From an uncultured Clostridia bacterium (GTDB taxonomy: Bacteria > Bacillota > Clostridia > TANB77 > CAG-508): a stretch of DNA of 64,000 nucleotides. Of the stretch, positions 1 to 8,802 are shown one piece after another (within the stretch, counting starts at the first letter, position 1; every line of letters starts with the position of its first letter). The translations under genes were made by a program, and so were the position numbers. Under the pieces are notes generated by a model. That model was given only the letters and a program-made list of their open reading frames with translations. It did not search any database and was not told the origin of the DNA. The stretch lies in assembly GCA_934157205.1 (NCBI GenBank), contig CAKPHJ010000003.1, positions 1 to 64,000 on the forward strand. The letters are read 5' to 3'.

Positions 1-171
1 ACTTTCTACATATCTTCTCTGACCTTCTGCATATAATGTGTCAAATGCTAAACTTGATTTTCCAGAACCTGAAAGACCTGTTATTACAACTAATTTATCT
101 CTTGGTATTTCTAAATTAATATTTTTTAAATTATGTTCTTTTGCACCTTTTATTATAATTTTATCGTTCAA
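1..171 (-). CDS. uvrA: Excinuclease ABC subunit A, N-terminal part (runs off window)
   Basis: This is the first 57 codons of UvrA, the damage-recognition ATPase of nucleotide excision repair. It starts with TTG at 169-171, preceded by a strong GGGAGGA-type ribosome binding site at 180-188. The visible part holds the Walker A motif GLSGSGKS (residues 32-39) followed by [15 protein letters not shown], which is characteristic of UvrA. An ABC transporter would lack that segment. The gene continues past the left edge. It follows fhs on the same strand with about 20 bases between them. Confidence 0.95.
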   Translation of the reverse strand, partial: MNDKIIIKGAKEHNLKNINLEIPRDKLVVITGLSGSGKSSLAFDTLYAEGQRRYVES

Positions 172-191
172 ACAACTCTTCCTCCCTTATT

Positions 192-1802
192 TTAAAATAT
201 ACCTTTAATATTCCCATTTTCGTCTATATCTATATTTTCTGCTGATGGAACCTTAGGTAGCCCTGGCATTGTCATTATTTTTCCAGCAAAAACCACAATA
301 AAGCCTGCTCCATTTTTTAATTCTATGTCTTTTATTGTAATTGTAAATTTATCTTTGCATTCTATGTTTTTAGGGTCATCTGAAAAAGAATATTGAGTTT
401 TTGCAATACATATTGGCAAATTTTTAATTTTTAAACTTTCTATTTTTCTTATTTTTTCTAGTGCATTTTCAGAAAATTCAAGTTTGTCTGCTGAATATAT
501 GTTAAATACAACCTTTTCTATTTTTGTTTTAATATCATCTTCTAAATTATATATATATGACATCTTTTTAGGTTTATTTTCTGTTATTTTAACTATTTTC
601 TCAGCAATATCTTTTGCACCTTCAGAACCTTTTGTATAACTTTCAACTACACTTAATTCAACATCTTTTTCCTTTAGCATACTTCTTAAATTTTCTATTT
701 CTGTTTCTGTATCTTGTTCAAATTTATTTAATGCAACTATTACATTTAAATTAAATTTATTTTTTAAATTATCAATGTGTTTAAATAAATTATTTATTCC
801 ATTATATTTTATTGCTTTTATTGTTGCAACCAATACTACACAACTTGGCCATAAATTAGCTTGTCTACATTTTATATCTATAAATTTTTCTGCTCCTAAG
901 TCTGCCCCAAATCCAGCTTCTGTAATTGTATAATCACATAATTTAAGCCCTAGTTTTGTTGCTCTTATACTATTACAACCATGAGCTATGTTTGCAAATG
1001 GTCCCCCATGAACAATTGCTGGTGTATGTTCTAAAGTTTGAACTAAATTAGGTTTTATTGCATCTTTTAATAAAACCGCCATTGCACCTTCTGCCTTTAA
1101 TTGCATAGCATAAATTGGTTCTTCTTTTTTGTTATAACCTACTATAATTTTTCCTAGTCTCTCTTTTAATTCTTTTATATTTTTAGATAAACATACTATT
1201 GCCATTATTTCTGAAGCAACAGTTATTTCGAAATTATCATATCTTGGTACTATTTTCTTCTCGTTTGAAAGCCCTGTTTCAATTTTTCTTAGTTGTCTGT
1301 CATTTAAATCTAAACATCTTTTCCAAACTACTTTTTCAAATTGCAATTCGTTTCCAAAATATATATGATTATCAATTAAACTAGCTAATAAATTATTAGC
1401 AGATGTAATTGCATGAATGTCACCAGTAAAGTGCAAATTTATGTCTTCCATAGGAGCAATTTGTGCTCTGCCACCGCCAGTAGCTCCACCTTTTATTCCA
1501 AAAACAGGTCCTAAAGATGGTTCACGCAAAGCTAATATAGATTTTTTTCCAATTTTTCTTAACCCGTCTGCAATTGCAATAGACATTGTAGTTTTTCCTT
1601 CTCCTAATGGTGTTGGAGTAATTGCTGTAACTAATATTACTTTTCCGTCTGGTTTGTTTTCTAGTTTTTTATATACTGATTCTTCAATTTTAGCTTTATA
1701 TTTTCCATATTGTTCTATTTCGTCTTCTTCTATTTCAAGTTCTTTTGCAATTTCAGTAATATGTTTTAATTTTATATTTTTTGCAATTTCAATATCAGTC
1801 AC
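192..1802 (-). CDS. fhs: Formate-tetrahydrofolate ligase
   Basis: The product is a cytoplasmic enzyme that joins formate to tetrahydrofolate using ATP, giving 10-formyl-THF for purine synthesis and, in acetogens, the methyl branch of CO2 fixation. The protein has 536 residues, slightly shorter than the roughly 556 usual for the family. The family P-loop TPLGEGKTT is at residues 64-72, followed by a region rich in GGATGGGRAQ. The start is GTG with only a weak AAGAAG-like ribosome binding site. It lies between a 186-aa unknown gene and uvrA on the same strand. Other C1 genes such as folD are not nearby, so the pathway direction cannot be inferred. Confidence 0.96.
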   Translation of the reverse strand: MTDIEIAKNIKLKHITEIAKELEIEEDEIEQYGKYKAKIEESVYKKLENKPDGKVILVTAITPTPLGEGKTTMSIAIADGLRKIGKKSILALREPSLGPVFGIKGGATGGGRAQIAPMEDINLHFTGDIHAITSANNLLASLIDNHIYFGNELQFEKVVWKRCLDLNDRQLRKIETGLSNEKKIVPRYDNFEITVASEIMAIVCLSKNIKELKERLGKIIVGYNKKEEPIYAMQLKAEGAMAVLLKDAIKPNLVQTLEHTPAIVHGGPFANIAHGCNSIRATKLGLKLCDYTITEAGFGADLGAEKFIDIKCRQANLWPSCVVLVATIKAIKYNGINNLFKHIDNLKNKFNLNVIVALNKFEQDTETEIENLRSMLKEKDVELSVVESYTKGSEGAKDIAEKIVKITENKPKKMSYIYNLEDDIKTKIEKVVFNIYSADKLEFSENALEKIRKIESLKIKNLPICIAKTQYSFSDDPKNIECKDKFTITIKDIELKNGAGFIVVFAGKIMTMPGLPKVPSAENIDIDENGNIKGIF

Positions 1803-1821
1803 TTTAAATCACTTCTTTCTT

Positions 1822-2382
1822 TTATCTTCCTTCATTCTTAGGATTAGTTGGTCTATTTGACATAGTTTTTTTATGTTTATTTTGAACTCCATGTAATTCA
1901 TTTAAATATTCTTGTAATTTTATTTTTTCTGTTTTATTTAATTTTTTATTTTCTTTTTGTACAGATTCTAAAAATTGTATAGCATTTTTTACTTCATCAT
2001 TAACTCTTAATATATAAGCATAATCTATAACTTGTCTAAAATCTCCTAATTTTATGACTAGTGGCGAAAATGCTTTTAATTTTGCTATTTGTGTTTCATC
2101 TAATTCGGTTGCATCTTTACATTGTTTTAAAGCACGCTTCAATTTACCAGAATAGCTACTTATAGCCTTTCGATAATTTCCATCTCCATAATTGCCAGTA
2201 TCCTCTATATATTTATTACAAATGTTTTCTATTCTTTCTTTAAGATATTGGTAACAATTGTCAGATCTTTTTATCCTATATGCAAGATGATTTTGCATAT
2301 ACCCTTCTTTATATGCAATATTGATTATTGCTTCTCCACTACAATATGCTTTTATTATTCTTTCCCATTTTTCTTTTTCCAT
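1822..2382 (-). CDS. Hypothetical protein, 186 aa
   Basis: I do not recognise this protein. It is hydrophilic, rich in Lys, Glu and Asn, and mostly predicted helical by eye. It has no signal peptide or membrane segment. The N-terminal stretch (residues 5-35) resembles a helix-turn-helix in spacing, with a run KWERIIKAYCSGEAIINIAYK, but this is weak. The C-terminal end is basic and polar. A good GAAAGGAA ribosome binding site precedes the ATG. It sits 19 bases upstream of fhs and downstream of the DUF212 membrane gene, so it is probably cotranscribed with both. Confidence 0.7.
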   Translation of the reverse strand: MEKEKWERIIKAYCSGEAIINIAYKEGYMQNHLAYRIKRSDNCYQYLKERIENICNKYIEDTGNYGDGNYRKAISSYSGKLKRALKQCKDATELDETQIAKLKAFSPLVIKLGDFRQVIDYAYILRVNDEVKNAIQFLESVQKENKKLNKTEKIKLQEYLNELHGVQNKHKKTMSNRPTNPKNEGR

Positions 2383-2397
2383 ATTTATTTTTTCCTT

Positions 2398-2850
2398 TCA
2401 ATTTATTCTTATGAAAGAATTCCGAACTACAATTCCTATTAATGCTCCAATAAAAACTTGAATTGGAGTATGACCTAATACTTCAACAAGTTTTTCTGAT
2501 ACTTGTATTCCAGTAAGACCTGGTGTTTCAACTAATTTGTTTAGTAATTCTGCTTGTTTTCCAGCAGCTCTTCTAACTCCACAAGCATCATACATAACTA
2601 CAAATGCTACTATAAAAGAAAGTGCAAAAATAGGTGTACTAACTCCTTCATATTTTCCTATTAATGTTGTTAAACCAGCTACTACAGCTGAATGAGAACT
2701 TGGCATTCCTCCTGCTCCCATTATTCTTTTAAAATTAAACTTTTTAGTTGTTACTAAATCGTATAATAATTTATATAATTGTATTCCAAACCATAAAAAA
2801 AATGGTATATATATATATTTGTTTTGTATAAAACTCATAAAATCGTTCAT
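2398..2850 (-). CDS. Divergent PAP2 family (DUF212) membrane protein
   Basis: This small integral membrane protein belongs to the divergent PAP2/DUF212 family (YuiD-like). It carries the phosphatase-like segment GGMPSSHSA at residues 47-55 and YDACGVRRAAGKQAE near residues 88-102. Substrate and activity are unknown. It starts with ATG behind GGGGGA. Residue 143 is encoded by CGG (2422-2424), one of only six in-frame CGG codons found in minus-strand genes of this window. Read straight through, the protein ends VVRNSFIRIN. With a +1 shift at CGG it would end VVGILS at a stop at 2409-2411, which looks more like a membrane-segment end. Both readings finish within a few codons, so the true end is uncertain. 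Confidence 0.85.
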   Translation of the reverse strand: MNDFMSFIQNKYIYIPFFLWFGIQLYKLLYDLVTTKKFNFKRIMGAGGMPSSHSAVVAGLTTLIGKYEGVSTPIFALSFIVAFVVMYDACGVRRAAGKQAELLNKLVETPGLTGIQVSEKLVEVLGHTPIQVFIGALIGIVVRNSFIRIN

Positions 2851-2881
2851 GTTTATCCCCCTATTTAATCATATGTATTTT

Positions 2882-3100
2882 TTAGTTGTTATTAAATTCT
2901 TCTTCTTGAAAGTCTTCATCTTTTTTTACTAATATTGTTATTTTCTTTTCAGCATTTTCTAATATTTTGTTACATTCTTTTGAAATTTTTATTCCCTCTT
3001 CAAATTTTGAAACAGATTCGTCTAGACTTAATTTTCCCGTTTCTAATTCTGCAACAATATTTTCTAAAGTTTCCATTTGTTCTTCAAAATTTTTATTCAA
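2882..3100 (-). CDS. xseB: Exodeoxyribonuclease VII small subunit
   Basis: This 72-aa protein is the small subunit of exonuclease VII, which binds the large subunit through a coiled coil and helps degrade single-stranded DNA. The family signature is clear: FEEQMETLENIVAELETG followed by LSLDESVSKFEEG. The start is TTG at 3098-3100, with an AAGGAGG ribosome binding site. It lies 20 bases after xseA, as usual in Firmicutes. Confidence 0.95.
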   Translation of the reverse strand: MNKNFEEQMETLENIVAELETGKLSLDESVSKFEEGIKISKECNKILENAEKKITILVKKDEDFQEEEFNNN

Positions 3101-3120
3101 AATATTTTCCTCCTTTTTTA

Positions 3121-4315
3121 TTATTGTACTTTTGCTTTTATATTTCCATCGTAAAATTCTATATTTATAATGTCATCTTTTTTTACATCTTTTTTGCTTT
3201 TTAAGATTTTACCATCTTTTTGAGTTATTGTATAACCTCTATATAATGTTTTCAGTGGGCTATATGCATCTAATTTGGCAATTAATTCTGTATATCTTGA
3301 TTTTTCTTTTTCATATTTTGTTTTAATTAAATTTTCTAATTGTTTTACATATTTGTCTAATATAATATAATTTTCATTTATTCGCCTTGTTGGCTCCTTA
3401 AATACAAAACTTGATTTGCATTTTTCATATCTTAATTTCATTATTTCAATTTTCTTTATTAATGAATTTCTTAACCTATCTTCCATACTTGATATTTTAT
3501 GTTTTATTTCATAAATATCTGGTACTGCTAATTCAGCTGCAGCAGATGGTGTTGGTGCTCTTAAATCTGCTACAAAATCTGCAATTGTAAAATCTGTTTC
3601 ATGTCCTACCGCAGATATTATTGGAATTTCAGAATTATATATACTATTTGCAACTATTTCTTCATTAAATGGCCATAAGTCTTCTAATGAGCCTCCGTCC
3701 CCTTGCTAAAATAAGCACATCTGCTAATTTGTTTTTGTTCATATAATCAATTCCATATGCTATTTTTTCACTTGCACCTTCTCCTTGTACTGGTACCGGA
3801 AATATTTTTATATATACATTTGGATTTCTTCTTGTAGAAACATTTATAATATCTCTTATTACAGAACCTGTTTCAGATGTTAAAACACCTATTACTTTTG
3901 GCATTAGTGGTATTTTCTTTTTCTTGTCTTGATCAAATAAACCTTGTTTTTCAAGTTTCGATTTTAATTCTTGATATTTGGTGTATAAATCTCCTAGGCC
4001 ATCTTCCTCCATAACTTTTACATATATTTGATAAACACCATCTCTTTCAAAAACAGAAACAGTTCCAATAATTATTACCTTCATACCATCTTTTGGCATG
4101 AAATTTAATTTTGTAGCATACGATTTAAACATTATACATTTTATTAATGAATTTTCATCTTTTAAGGTAAAATACATATGACCTGTATAATGATTTTTAA
4201 AATTGGATATTTCTCCTTTAATTAAAATATTATTTAGAAATTCGTCATCTGCTATTTTATTTTTTATATATTGATTTAAGTCTGAAACTGTCATTGCCAT
4301 TTCTGCATATTTCAT
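3121..4315 (-). CDS. xseA: Exodeoxyribonuclease VII large subunit, with +1 frame break at a CGG codon
   Basis: This is the catalytic subunit of exonuclease VII. The upstream frame (4315 to about 3698) carries the OB-fold domain. The downstream frame carries the catalytic and C-terminal region, with HETDF, LRAPTPS and LYRGYTI. They join at 3695-3697, where the expected [12 protein letters not shown] motif reads AGG GGA C GGA GGC TCA. One extra C forms an in-frame CGG. Without a shift the protein ends ten codons later. Skipping the C restores a 397-aa protein of nearly normal length with no other defect. An AGGGG run lies just upstream, as in the prfB frameshift site. Upstream is nusB, downstream is xseB. 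A sequencing error is possible, but the same break occurs in four other genes here. Confidence 0.9.
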
Positions 4316-4364
4316 AATTATTCATTCCTCTCTAAATATAGAAACTTTATTTTTAAAGGCGAAC

Positions 4365-4393
4365 AAAAGCGGACAAAAAATTATAAGTCCGCC
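4365..4393 (-). terminator. Hairpin between nusB and xseA
   Basis: GCGGAC and GTCCGC pair around a 12-base AT loop just after the nusB stop. There is only a short T-run downstream, so it may be a weak terminator or a processing site. Confidence 0.4.
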
Positions 4394-4402
4394 TACTAAT
4401 TT

Positions 4403-4804
4403 TTATTCATTTATGACACTCGCCAAAATTCCATTTACAAATTTTTTTGAAGATTCTTCTCCATATTTTTTAGCTAACTCAACAGCTTCATTTATAACAA
4501 CCTTGAAAGGTATGTCTTTATATTTTATTTCATATATAGCAAGTTCTAATATTGACAAATCTATTTTTGAAATTCTATCTATTTTCCATTCTGCCTTTAA
4601 ATTTTTATTTATATATTCTAATATTTTTTCTTTGTTTTTTTCAATTCCTAAAATTGCATCTTGTATGTATTCTTTTGCCTCATTATTTGTTATATTATTT
4701 GATTCTATGTATAAATCTATTTGCTCTTCAATCTTTTCAGATTTTTGAATTTGCATACTATATATTAATTTAAAAGCTTGTTCTCTAATAGCTGATCTGT
4801 TCAT
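4403..4804 (-). CDS. nusB: Transcription antitermination factor NusB
   Basis: NusB binds boxA RNA with S10 and supports antitermination of rRNA operons. The protein is 133 aa, normal for the family. It begins with the typical [16 protein letters not shown] and ends with the conserved [15 protein letters not shown]...[16 protein letters not shown]...KFVNGILA block. An AGGGGAAG ribosome binding site precedes the ATG. It follows the asp23/amaP/DUF2273 genes and precedes xseAB, a gene order common in Clostridia. Confidence 0.97.
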   Translation of the reverse strand: MNRSAIREQAFKLIYSMQIQKSEKIEEQIDLYIESNNITNNEAKEYIQDAILGIEKNKEKILEYINKNLKAEWKIDRISKIDLSILELAIYEIKYKDIPFKVVINEAVELAKKYGEESSKKFVNGILASVINE

Positions 4805-4819
4805 TTTCTTCCCCTTTTT

Positions 4820-5020
4820 TTACATTTTATCTATAAAGCCTTTTAATTTCGCTTTTACGTCTTCTTTGTTTTGTTGTACATAGTTTCCTATAAAGGCCCC
4901 TAAAACTAAAACTACTACTGCTAAAATAAAGTCATGTAATCTTGTTACCAAGATTAATATTGCTATTATAATTCCAATTATTGCACCTTTATAATTGTTC
5001 CAAAATTCTTTGATATTCAT
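4820..5020 (-). CDS. DUF2273 small membrane protein
   Basis: This is a 66-aa protein of two hydrophobic segments around a short turn, matching DUF2273, which is regularly found beside asp23 and amaP in Firmicutes. Its function is not established but it is probably part of the envelope stress complex. I chose the ATG at 5018-5020 over one three codons upstream, because the AAAGGA ribosome binding site sits directly against the upstream ATG and about 9 bases from this one. It lies between amaP and nusB. Confidence 0.88.
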   Translation of the reverse strand: MNIKEFWNNYKGAIIGIIIAILILVTRLHDFILAVVVLVLGAFIGNYVQQNKEDVKAKLKGFIDKM

Positions 5021-5056
5021 TTTTACCATTCCTTTCTATATAGTTGTGCATAAATG

Positions 5057-5608
5057 TTAATTTGCTAGTTCTTTAGGTGCAACTTTTTTTACTGTTATAT
5101 TAACTTCTTTTACATCTAAATCTGTGGCAGTTTTTATTTTGCTTTTTATTTTTTCTTGTAGGTTTGCTGATAATTCTTTTATAATTGCTTCTGAACTTAC
5201 TGTTAAATTAACAAAAACTATAACATTGTTTTCTTTGTCAAGTTCAACTCTTGTTGCTATTTCTTCAGCACTTTCAAAATTTAGTGCAACTGAATTTACT
5301 AAGTTTTCTAATGTTTCTTTAGATATCATTAGTTTTCCACTTTGATTCTCTAATAAAACTCCTTGGTTTTCTCTTTCTTCTTCTTTTGATGATGAATCAA
5401 AAAATATACATTTTATTGAAAGTAAAATAAATAAAACGCTTACACCAAGTATTACTTTTCCTGTTGTATCACCTACTATTGCTTTTGCTACTAAATCTCC
5501 TACTAGACTTATGTCTAACCATCCAAATACTAATAAGCATAATATTACAGATAGTATTAGCATAATGTTTGAATATATAATTAATGTGATTTTTTCTAAA
5601 AATTTCAT
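5057..5608 (-). CDS. amaP: Alkaline shock response membrane anchor protein AmaP
   Basis: The 183-aa protein has two N-terminal membrane segments (about residues 8-30 and 48-68) and a soluble C-terminal domain related to Asp23. The latter holds VALNFESAEEIATRVEL and VNITVKKVAPKELAN. AmaP is known to anchor Asp23 to the membrane. A full GGAGGAAT ribosome binding site precedes the ATG. It lies directly after asp23. Confidence 0.92.
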   Translation of the reverse strand: MKFLEKITLIIYSNIMLILSVILCLLVFGWLDISLVGDLVAKAIVGDTTGKVILGVSVLFILLSIKCIFFDSSSKEEERENQGVLLENQSGKLMISKETLENLVNSVALNFESAEEIATRVELDKENNVIVFVNLTVSSEAIIKELSANLQEKIKSKIKTATDLDVKEVNITVKKVAPKELAN

Positions 5609-5640
5609 TGCTATTCCTCCTATATATGTTTTTATAAATA

Positions 5641-6096
5641 TTAGTTTTCTTCAGGTTTACTTTCTTCTTGTTCTGCTACTTCGTTTTTATTATTTTCTTT
5701 TATTATATCTGTATCAACACCTTGTACATGTACATTAACTTCTTCTACTTTTAAACCTGTCATGCTTTCAACTGCTGTTTTTACTCTCTTTTGTATTTCG
5801 AAAGCTACGTCTGGTATTCTTGAACCATATTCTACTATTATATTAACATCAATTTTTGCTTTTTTTTCTGTTATATCTACTTTTATTCCTTTTGCTAAGT
5901 TTTTCTTTCCGCTAAAAACTTCAGATATACCACCTGCAAAACCTCCAGCCATTCCAGCTACACCTTGTACTTCTGATACTGCTACTCCTGAAATTACAGC
6001 TACAACATCTTCTGATATTTGTATTCCTTCGTTTTCTGCTTTTATTTCTTCTTTTAGTTCTAATACTTCACCTTTTTCTTGATTTTCTTCATTCAT
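5641..6096 (-). CDS. Asp23/Gls24 family envelope stress response protein
   Basis: This 151-aa protein has the Asp23/Gls24 core: ISEDVVAVISGVAVSEVQGVAG, then a Gly-rich turn, then the KVDITEKKAKIDVNIIVEYGSRIPDVAFEIQKRVKTAVESMTGL-type strand-helix block. Acidic tails lie at both ends. Members associate with the membrane through AmaP and respond to cell-wall stress. A strong AAAGGAGGAAT ribosome binding site supports the start. Confidence 0.95.
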   Translation of the reverse strand: MNEENQEKGEVLELKEEIKAENEGIQISEDVVAVISGVAVSEVQGVAGMAGGFAGGISEVFSGKKNLAKGIKVDITEKKAKIDVNIIVEYGSRIPDVAFEIQKRVKTAVESMTGLKVEEVNVHVQGVDTDIIKENNKNEVAEQEESKPEEN

Positions 6097-6169
6097 TTTA
6101 TATTCCTCCTTTAATATATAGAATAAATCTATTAAAGTATATCAATTTTTTACGAATTTTACAACTATT

Positions 6170-7103
6170 TTAGGAAAAATTATTAATTTCTTCCATCAAA
6201 TTTCTATATTTTATAAGAAAAATCGAGGTATCTTTTATATCTACCGCATTTTTTAGTTCATTTATCATAACATAGGCTTTATTCATACTATATTGTTTAT
6301 TTGTGTCAATATTAGTATTTTTCATTAAATTAGAATAACTATCTATTGCTTTTTGCATGTCATTTGAAATATCATCCCAGTTTTGCTTGTCCAATTTTGA
6401 ATAAGCTTTAATTATATATGATTTTGTTTCTATAATATTTTTATATGTTTCATTATCATTTATAAATTTAGGTAAATAATCATAAACTTTGCTTAAACCG
6501 TGCCAAAGTTTCTACTTTGTTTTCATCTTTAACTGTAATTGCTAAAGAATCATAATCTTTATTAAAAGCTAAAATATCTTGTTCATTTGCTTTTTTATCA
6601 TAAACATCTATTGTAAGTGTTGGTATTGATAAATACAGATTTTCCACTTCTGTTTTTACAATATCCCAATTAACATCATTTTTACTTGCAAGTACTCCGT
6701 TTGACTTCATATTAAAACTTTTATTATCTGAAGTAGTACTTGAATCTCCATTTAGACTTTTATTTAAACTTTGTTCACTACTAGAATCCCCTCCTACACT
6801 ACTTGAATCTTGCTCTTTAGAATCTCCATCTTTACTATCTGATTCACTATTAGACGAGCTTTCATTTGTTTGGTTTGATGTATTAGGTAATTTACTAATA
6901 GATACACTATAATTTCTTGTTTCTATATTGTTCATTGTATTTAACATATTTACCAATTCAGATTCTATATATTTTACTTCAGATAAATATTTGTCATCTA
7001 CATATGTTTCATCTTTTTGATTAATATTTTTTATAACAAAATAAATAATGGCACATAATATAATTAACAATAATATATACAAAAAAACTTTACCTTTTTT
7101 CAT
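6170..7103 (-). CDS. Membrane-anchored protein of unknown function, +1 frame break at CGG
   Basis: The protein has an N-terminal membrane segment (about residues 6-24), a Ser/Asp/Glu-rich linker and a helical C-terminal domain. I do not recognise the family. The first frame stops at 6480 soon after an in-frame CGG at 6498-6500. Skipping one C (TTG GCA C GGT TTA AGC) joins it without a gap to the frame ending at 6170, giving about 310 aa. The second part has no start or ribosome binding site of its own. Start choice: ATG at 7103, with AAAGGA 12 bases upstream. An ATG at 7115 directly abuts the site. It lies upstream of asp23. Confidence 0.72.
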
Positions 7104-7306
7104 GTTTAAATTCATTCCTTTCGAAAATATATTATAACAATTATATTATAAACAACTTTTTTGAATATTATTCCACGTATAAAAATTACTATATTTTTAA
7201 TAATAATTATAAAGAACTACAAACACAAACACGAATTTTAAGATATTATTTTTATTAATATGTGCTGTTTTTATAATTATAAAGTAAAAGAAGGGATTTA
7301 AATTAA

Positions 7307-7588
7307 ATGGAAGCAACTGTGAATTTATATAGTAATAAACCTGGTGAATTAAATAGATTTTTAAGTATTTTTTACAATACAAATCTTGAAATTGAAGATA
7401 ATTTAAAATGGGAAAAAAAATACGCTAACCCTGTCGAGTTAGCTGAAATTATTGGCATTTTCATTGATAATTCTGATAAATATCTTATTAATATGTGGAT
7501 TTGTATTGACAAAAACATATTTATTAATATTACATCAGAAAATGCAGATAACATTATAAAATATTTATATGAAAGATTTCCTTATTGA
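7307..7588 (+). CDS. Hypothetical protein, 93 aa, on the minority strand
   Basis: This is a small soluble protein with no recognised family. It begins [20 protein letters not shown] and contains [18 protein letters not shown], looking like a compact alpha/beta domain. An AAGGGA ribosome binding site lies 11 bases upstream of the ATG. It is one of only three convincing plus-strand genes here. Its last 7 bases overlap the stop end of dtd on the other strand, so the pair is convergent with overlapping ends. An opposite-strand reading is broken and looks like a shadow. Confidence 0.75.
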   Translation: MEATVNLYSNKPGELNRFLSIFYNTNLEIEDNLKWEKKYANPVELAEIIGIFIDNSDKYLINMWICIDKNIFINITSENADNIIKYLYERFPY

Positions 7589-8028
7589 TTGTTTTTTTCT
7601 ATTAATATTGTGACAGGTCCATCATTTAGAAGTGAAACTTGCATATTTTCTCCAAATATACCTTTTTGAATTTCTATTCCGTTATTTTCACACTCTGAGC
7701 AAAAATATTCATATAATTCATTTGCTGTTTTAGGGTCTCCAGCTTTTGTAAAAGATGGCCTATTTCCACTTGAACAATCAGCATATAATGTAAACTGTGA
7801 AACAATTAATAATTTTCCTTTTACATCTTTTATATTTAAGTTCATTTTATCATTTTCATCTGAGAAAACTCTAAGATTACATAATTTTTTAACTAAATAA
7901 TCTGCTTCTTTAAATGTATCACCATCTTTAACTCCTAATAATACTAAAAAACCTTTTTCTATTTTTCCTACTATATTTTCATTTACTTCTACTTTTGCTT
8001 TTTTTACTCTTTGAATTACGATTTTCAT
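7582..8028 (-). CDS. dtd: D-aminoacyl-tRNA deacylase
   Basis: The enzyme removes D-amino acids wrongly attached to tRNA. The 148-aa protein has all family landmarks: the N-terminal [15 protein letters not shown], the [17 protein letters not shown] motif near residue 77, and GPVTILIE near the C-terminus (the Gly-cisPro motif). A GAAAGGG ribosome binding site is rather distant (about 13 bases). It lies downstream of a zinc-ribbon gene and converges with a plus-strand gene. Confidence 0.97.
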   Translation of the reverse strand: MKIVIQRVKKAKVEVNENIVGKIEKGFLVLLGVKDGDTFKEADYLVKKLCNLRVFSDENDKMNLNIKDVKGKLLIVSQFTLYADCSSGNRPSFTKAGDPKTANELYEYFCSECENNGIEIQKGIFGENMQVSLLNDGPVTILIEKNNQ

Positions 8029-8087
8029 TATTAATTTAAGCCCTTTCTTGTTTTATTCAAAAGCCTTATATAAATAAAATATAATTA

Positions 8088-8684
8088 TTATTCATTATCA
8101 TTATTTGCTTTTGATTCAACTTCCACTGTTTTTTCTAAATTTTCTGCATATGTTTTATCTTGTTCTGTATTTATTTGTTCATTGTTATTATTTTCTTCTG
8201 ATTCTATATTGTTAACTTCTTCAGTTTGAGTTTCATTGTTTTTTGTTTCGTTATCTTCAGATGAATTATTTTCTTGTACTGTTTCTGTTTCTATAACTTC
8301 TGCTTCTTTTGCAGGCTCTTCTACTTGTTTTTCTCCACAATTTGGGCAAAATTTTACATCTTTATCTATTTTAGTAAAACATTTTGGACATTGTTTTTGA
8401 TCTTTTAATTCTAAACATTCTTTTAACAAACTGTCTATTTCATCTGTTATAACATCTATTTTTGTACATTCTTCTTCTAAATCTTTGTTTATATCAATAT
8501 TTTCATTTTGTACATGTTTTTCATATATTTTTTTTCCAATTTGCTCATATAATTCATTTATTTGTGATTTTAATTCACCCATTTTCAATTTATTTTTAGT
8601 TTCCTTTGCTATTTTTCCAGTTTTATCTGCTGTTATTTTATATGCTTCAGAAGCTTTTTTTCCTATTTTATCAAAAAATTCCAT
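8088..8684 (-). CDS. Zinc-ribbon protein with coiled-coil N-terminus
   Basis: This 198-aa protein has a charged helical N-terminal half (FFDKIGKKASEAYKITADKTGKIAKE), a CPKC...CPNCG zinc ribbon in the middle, and an acidic Asn/Glu-rich tail that looks disordered. Similar proteins are common in Clostridia and their function is unknown. I chose the ATG at 8682-8684 because AAAGGGAT precedes it at normal spacing, whereas the longer start at 8708 overlaps a poor site. It lies between gpsA and dtd. Confidence 0.82.
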   Translation of the reverse strand: MEFFDKIGKKASEAYKITADKTGKIAKETKNKLKMGELKSQINELYEQIGKKIYEKHVQNENIDINKDLEEECTKIDVITDEIDSLLKECLELKDQKQCPKCFTKIDKDVKFCPNCGEKQVEEPAKEAEVIETETVQENNSSEDNETKNNETQTEEVNNIESEENNNNEQINTEQDKTYAENLEKTVEVESKANNDNE

Positions 8685-8802
8685 TTTAATCCCTTTCCTT
8701 TCTATCAAATTTAAACTTGTTATAATTCACATTTTATTTTATATTTCTTTCTGTGAATACAACTTAAACTTTCATTTTTTAGTATTTTCAATTATATTGT
8801 TT

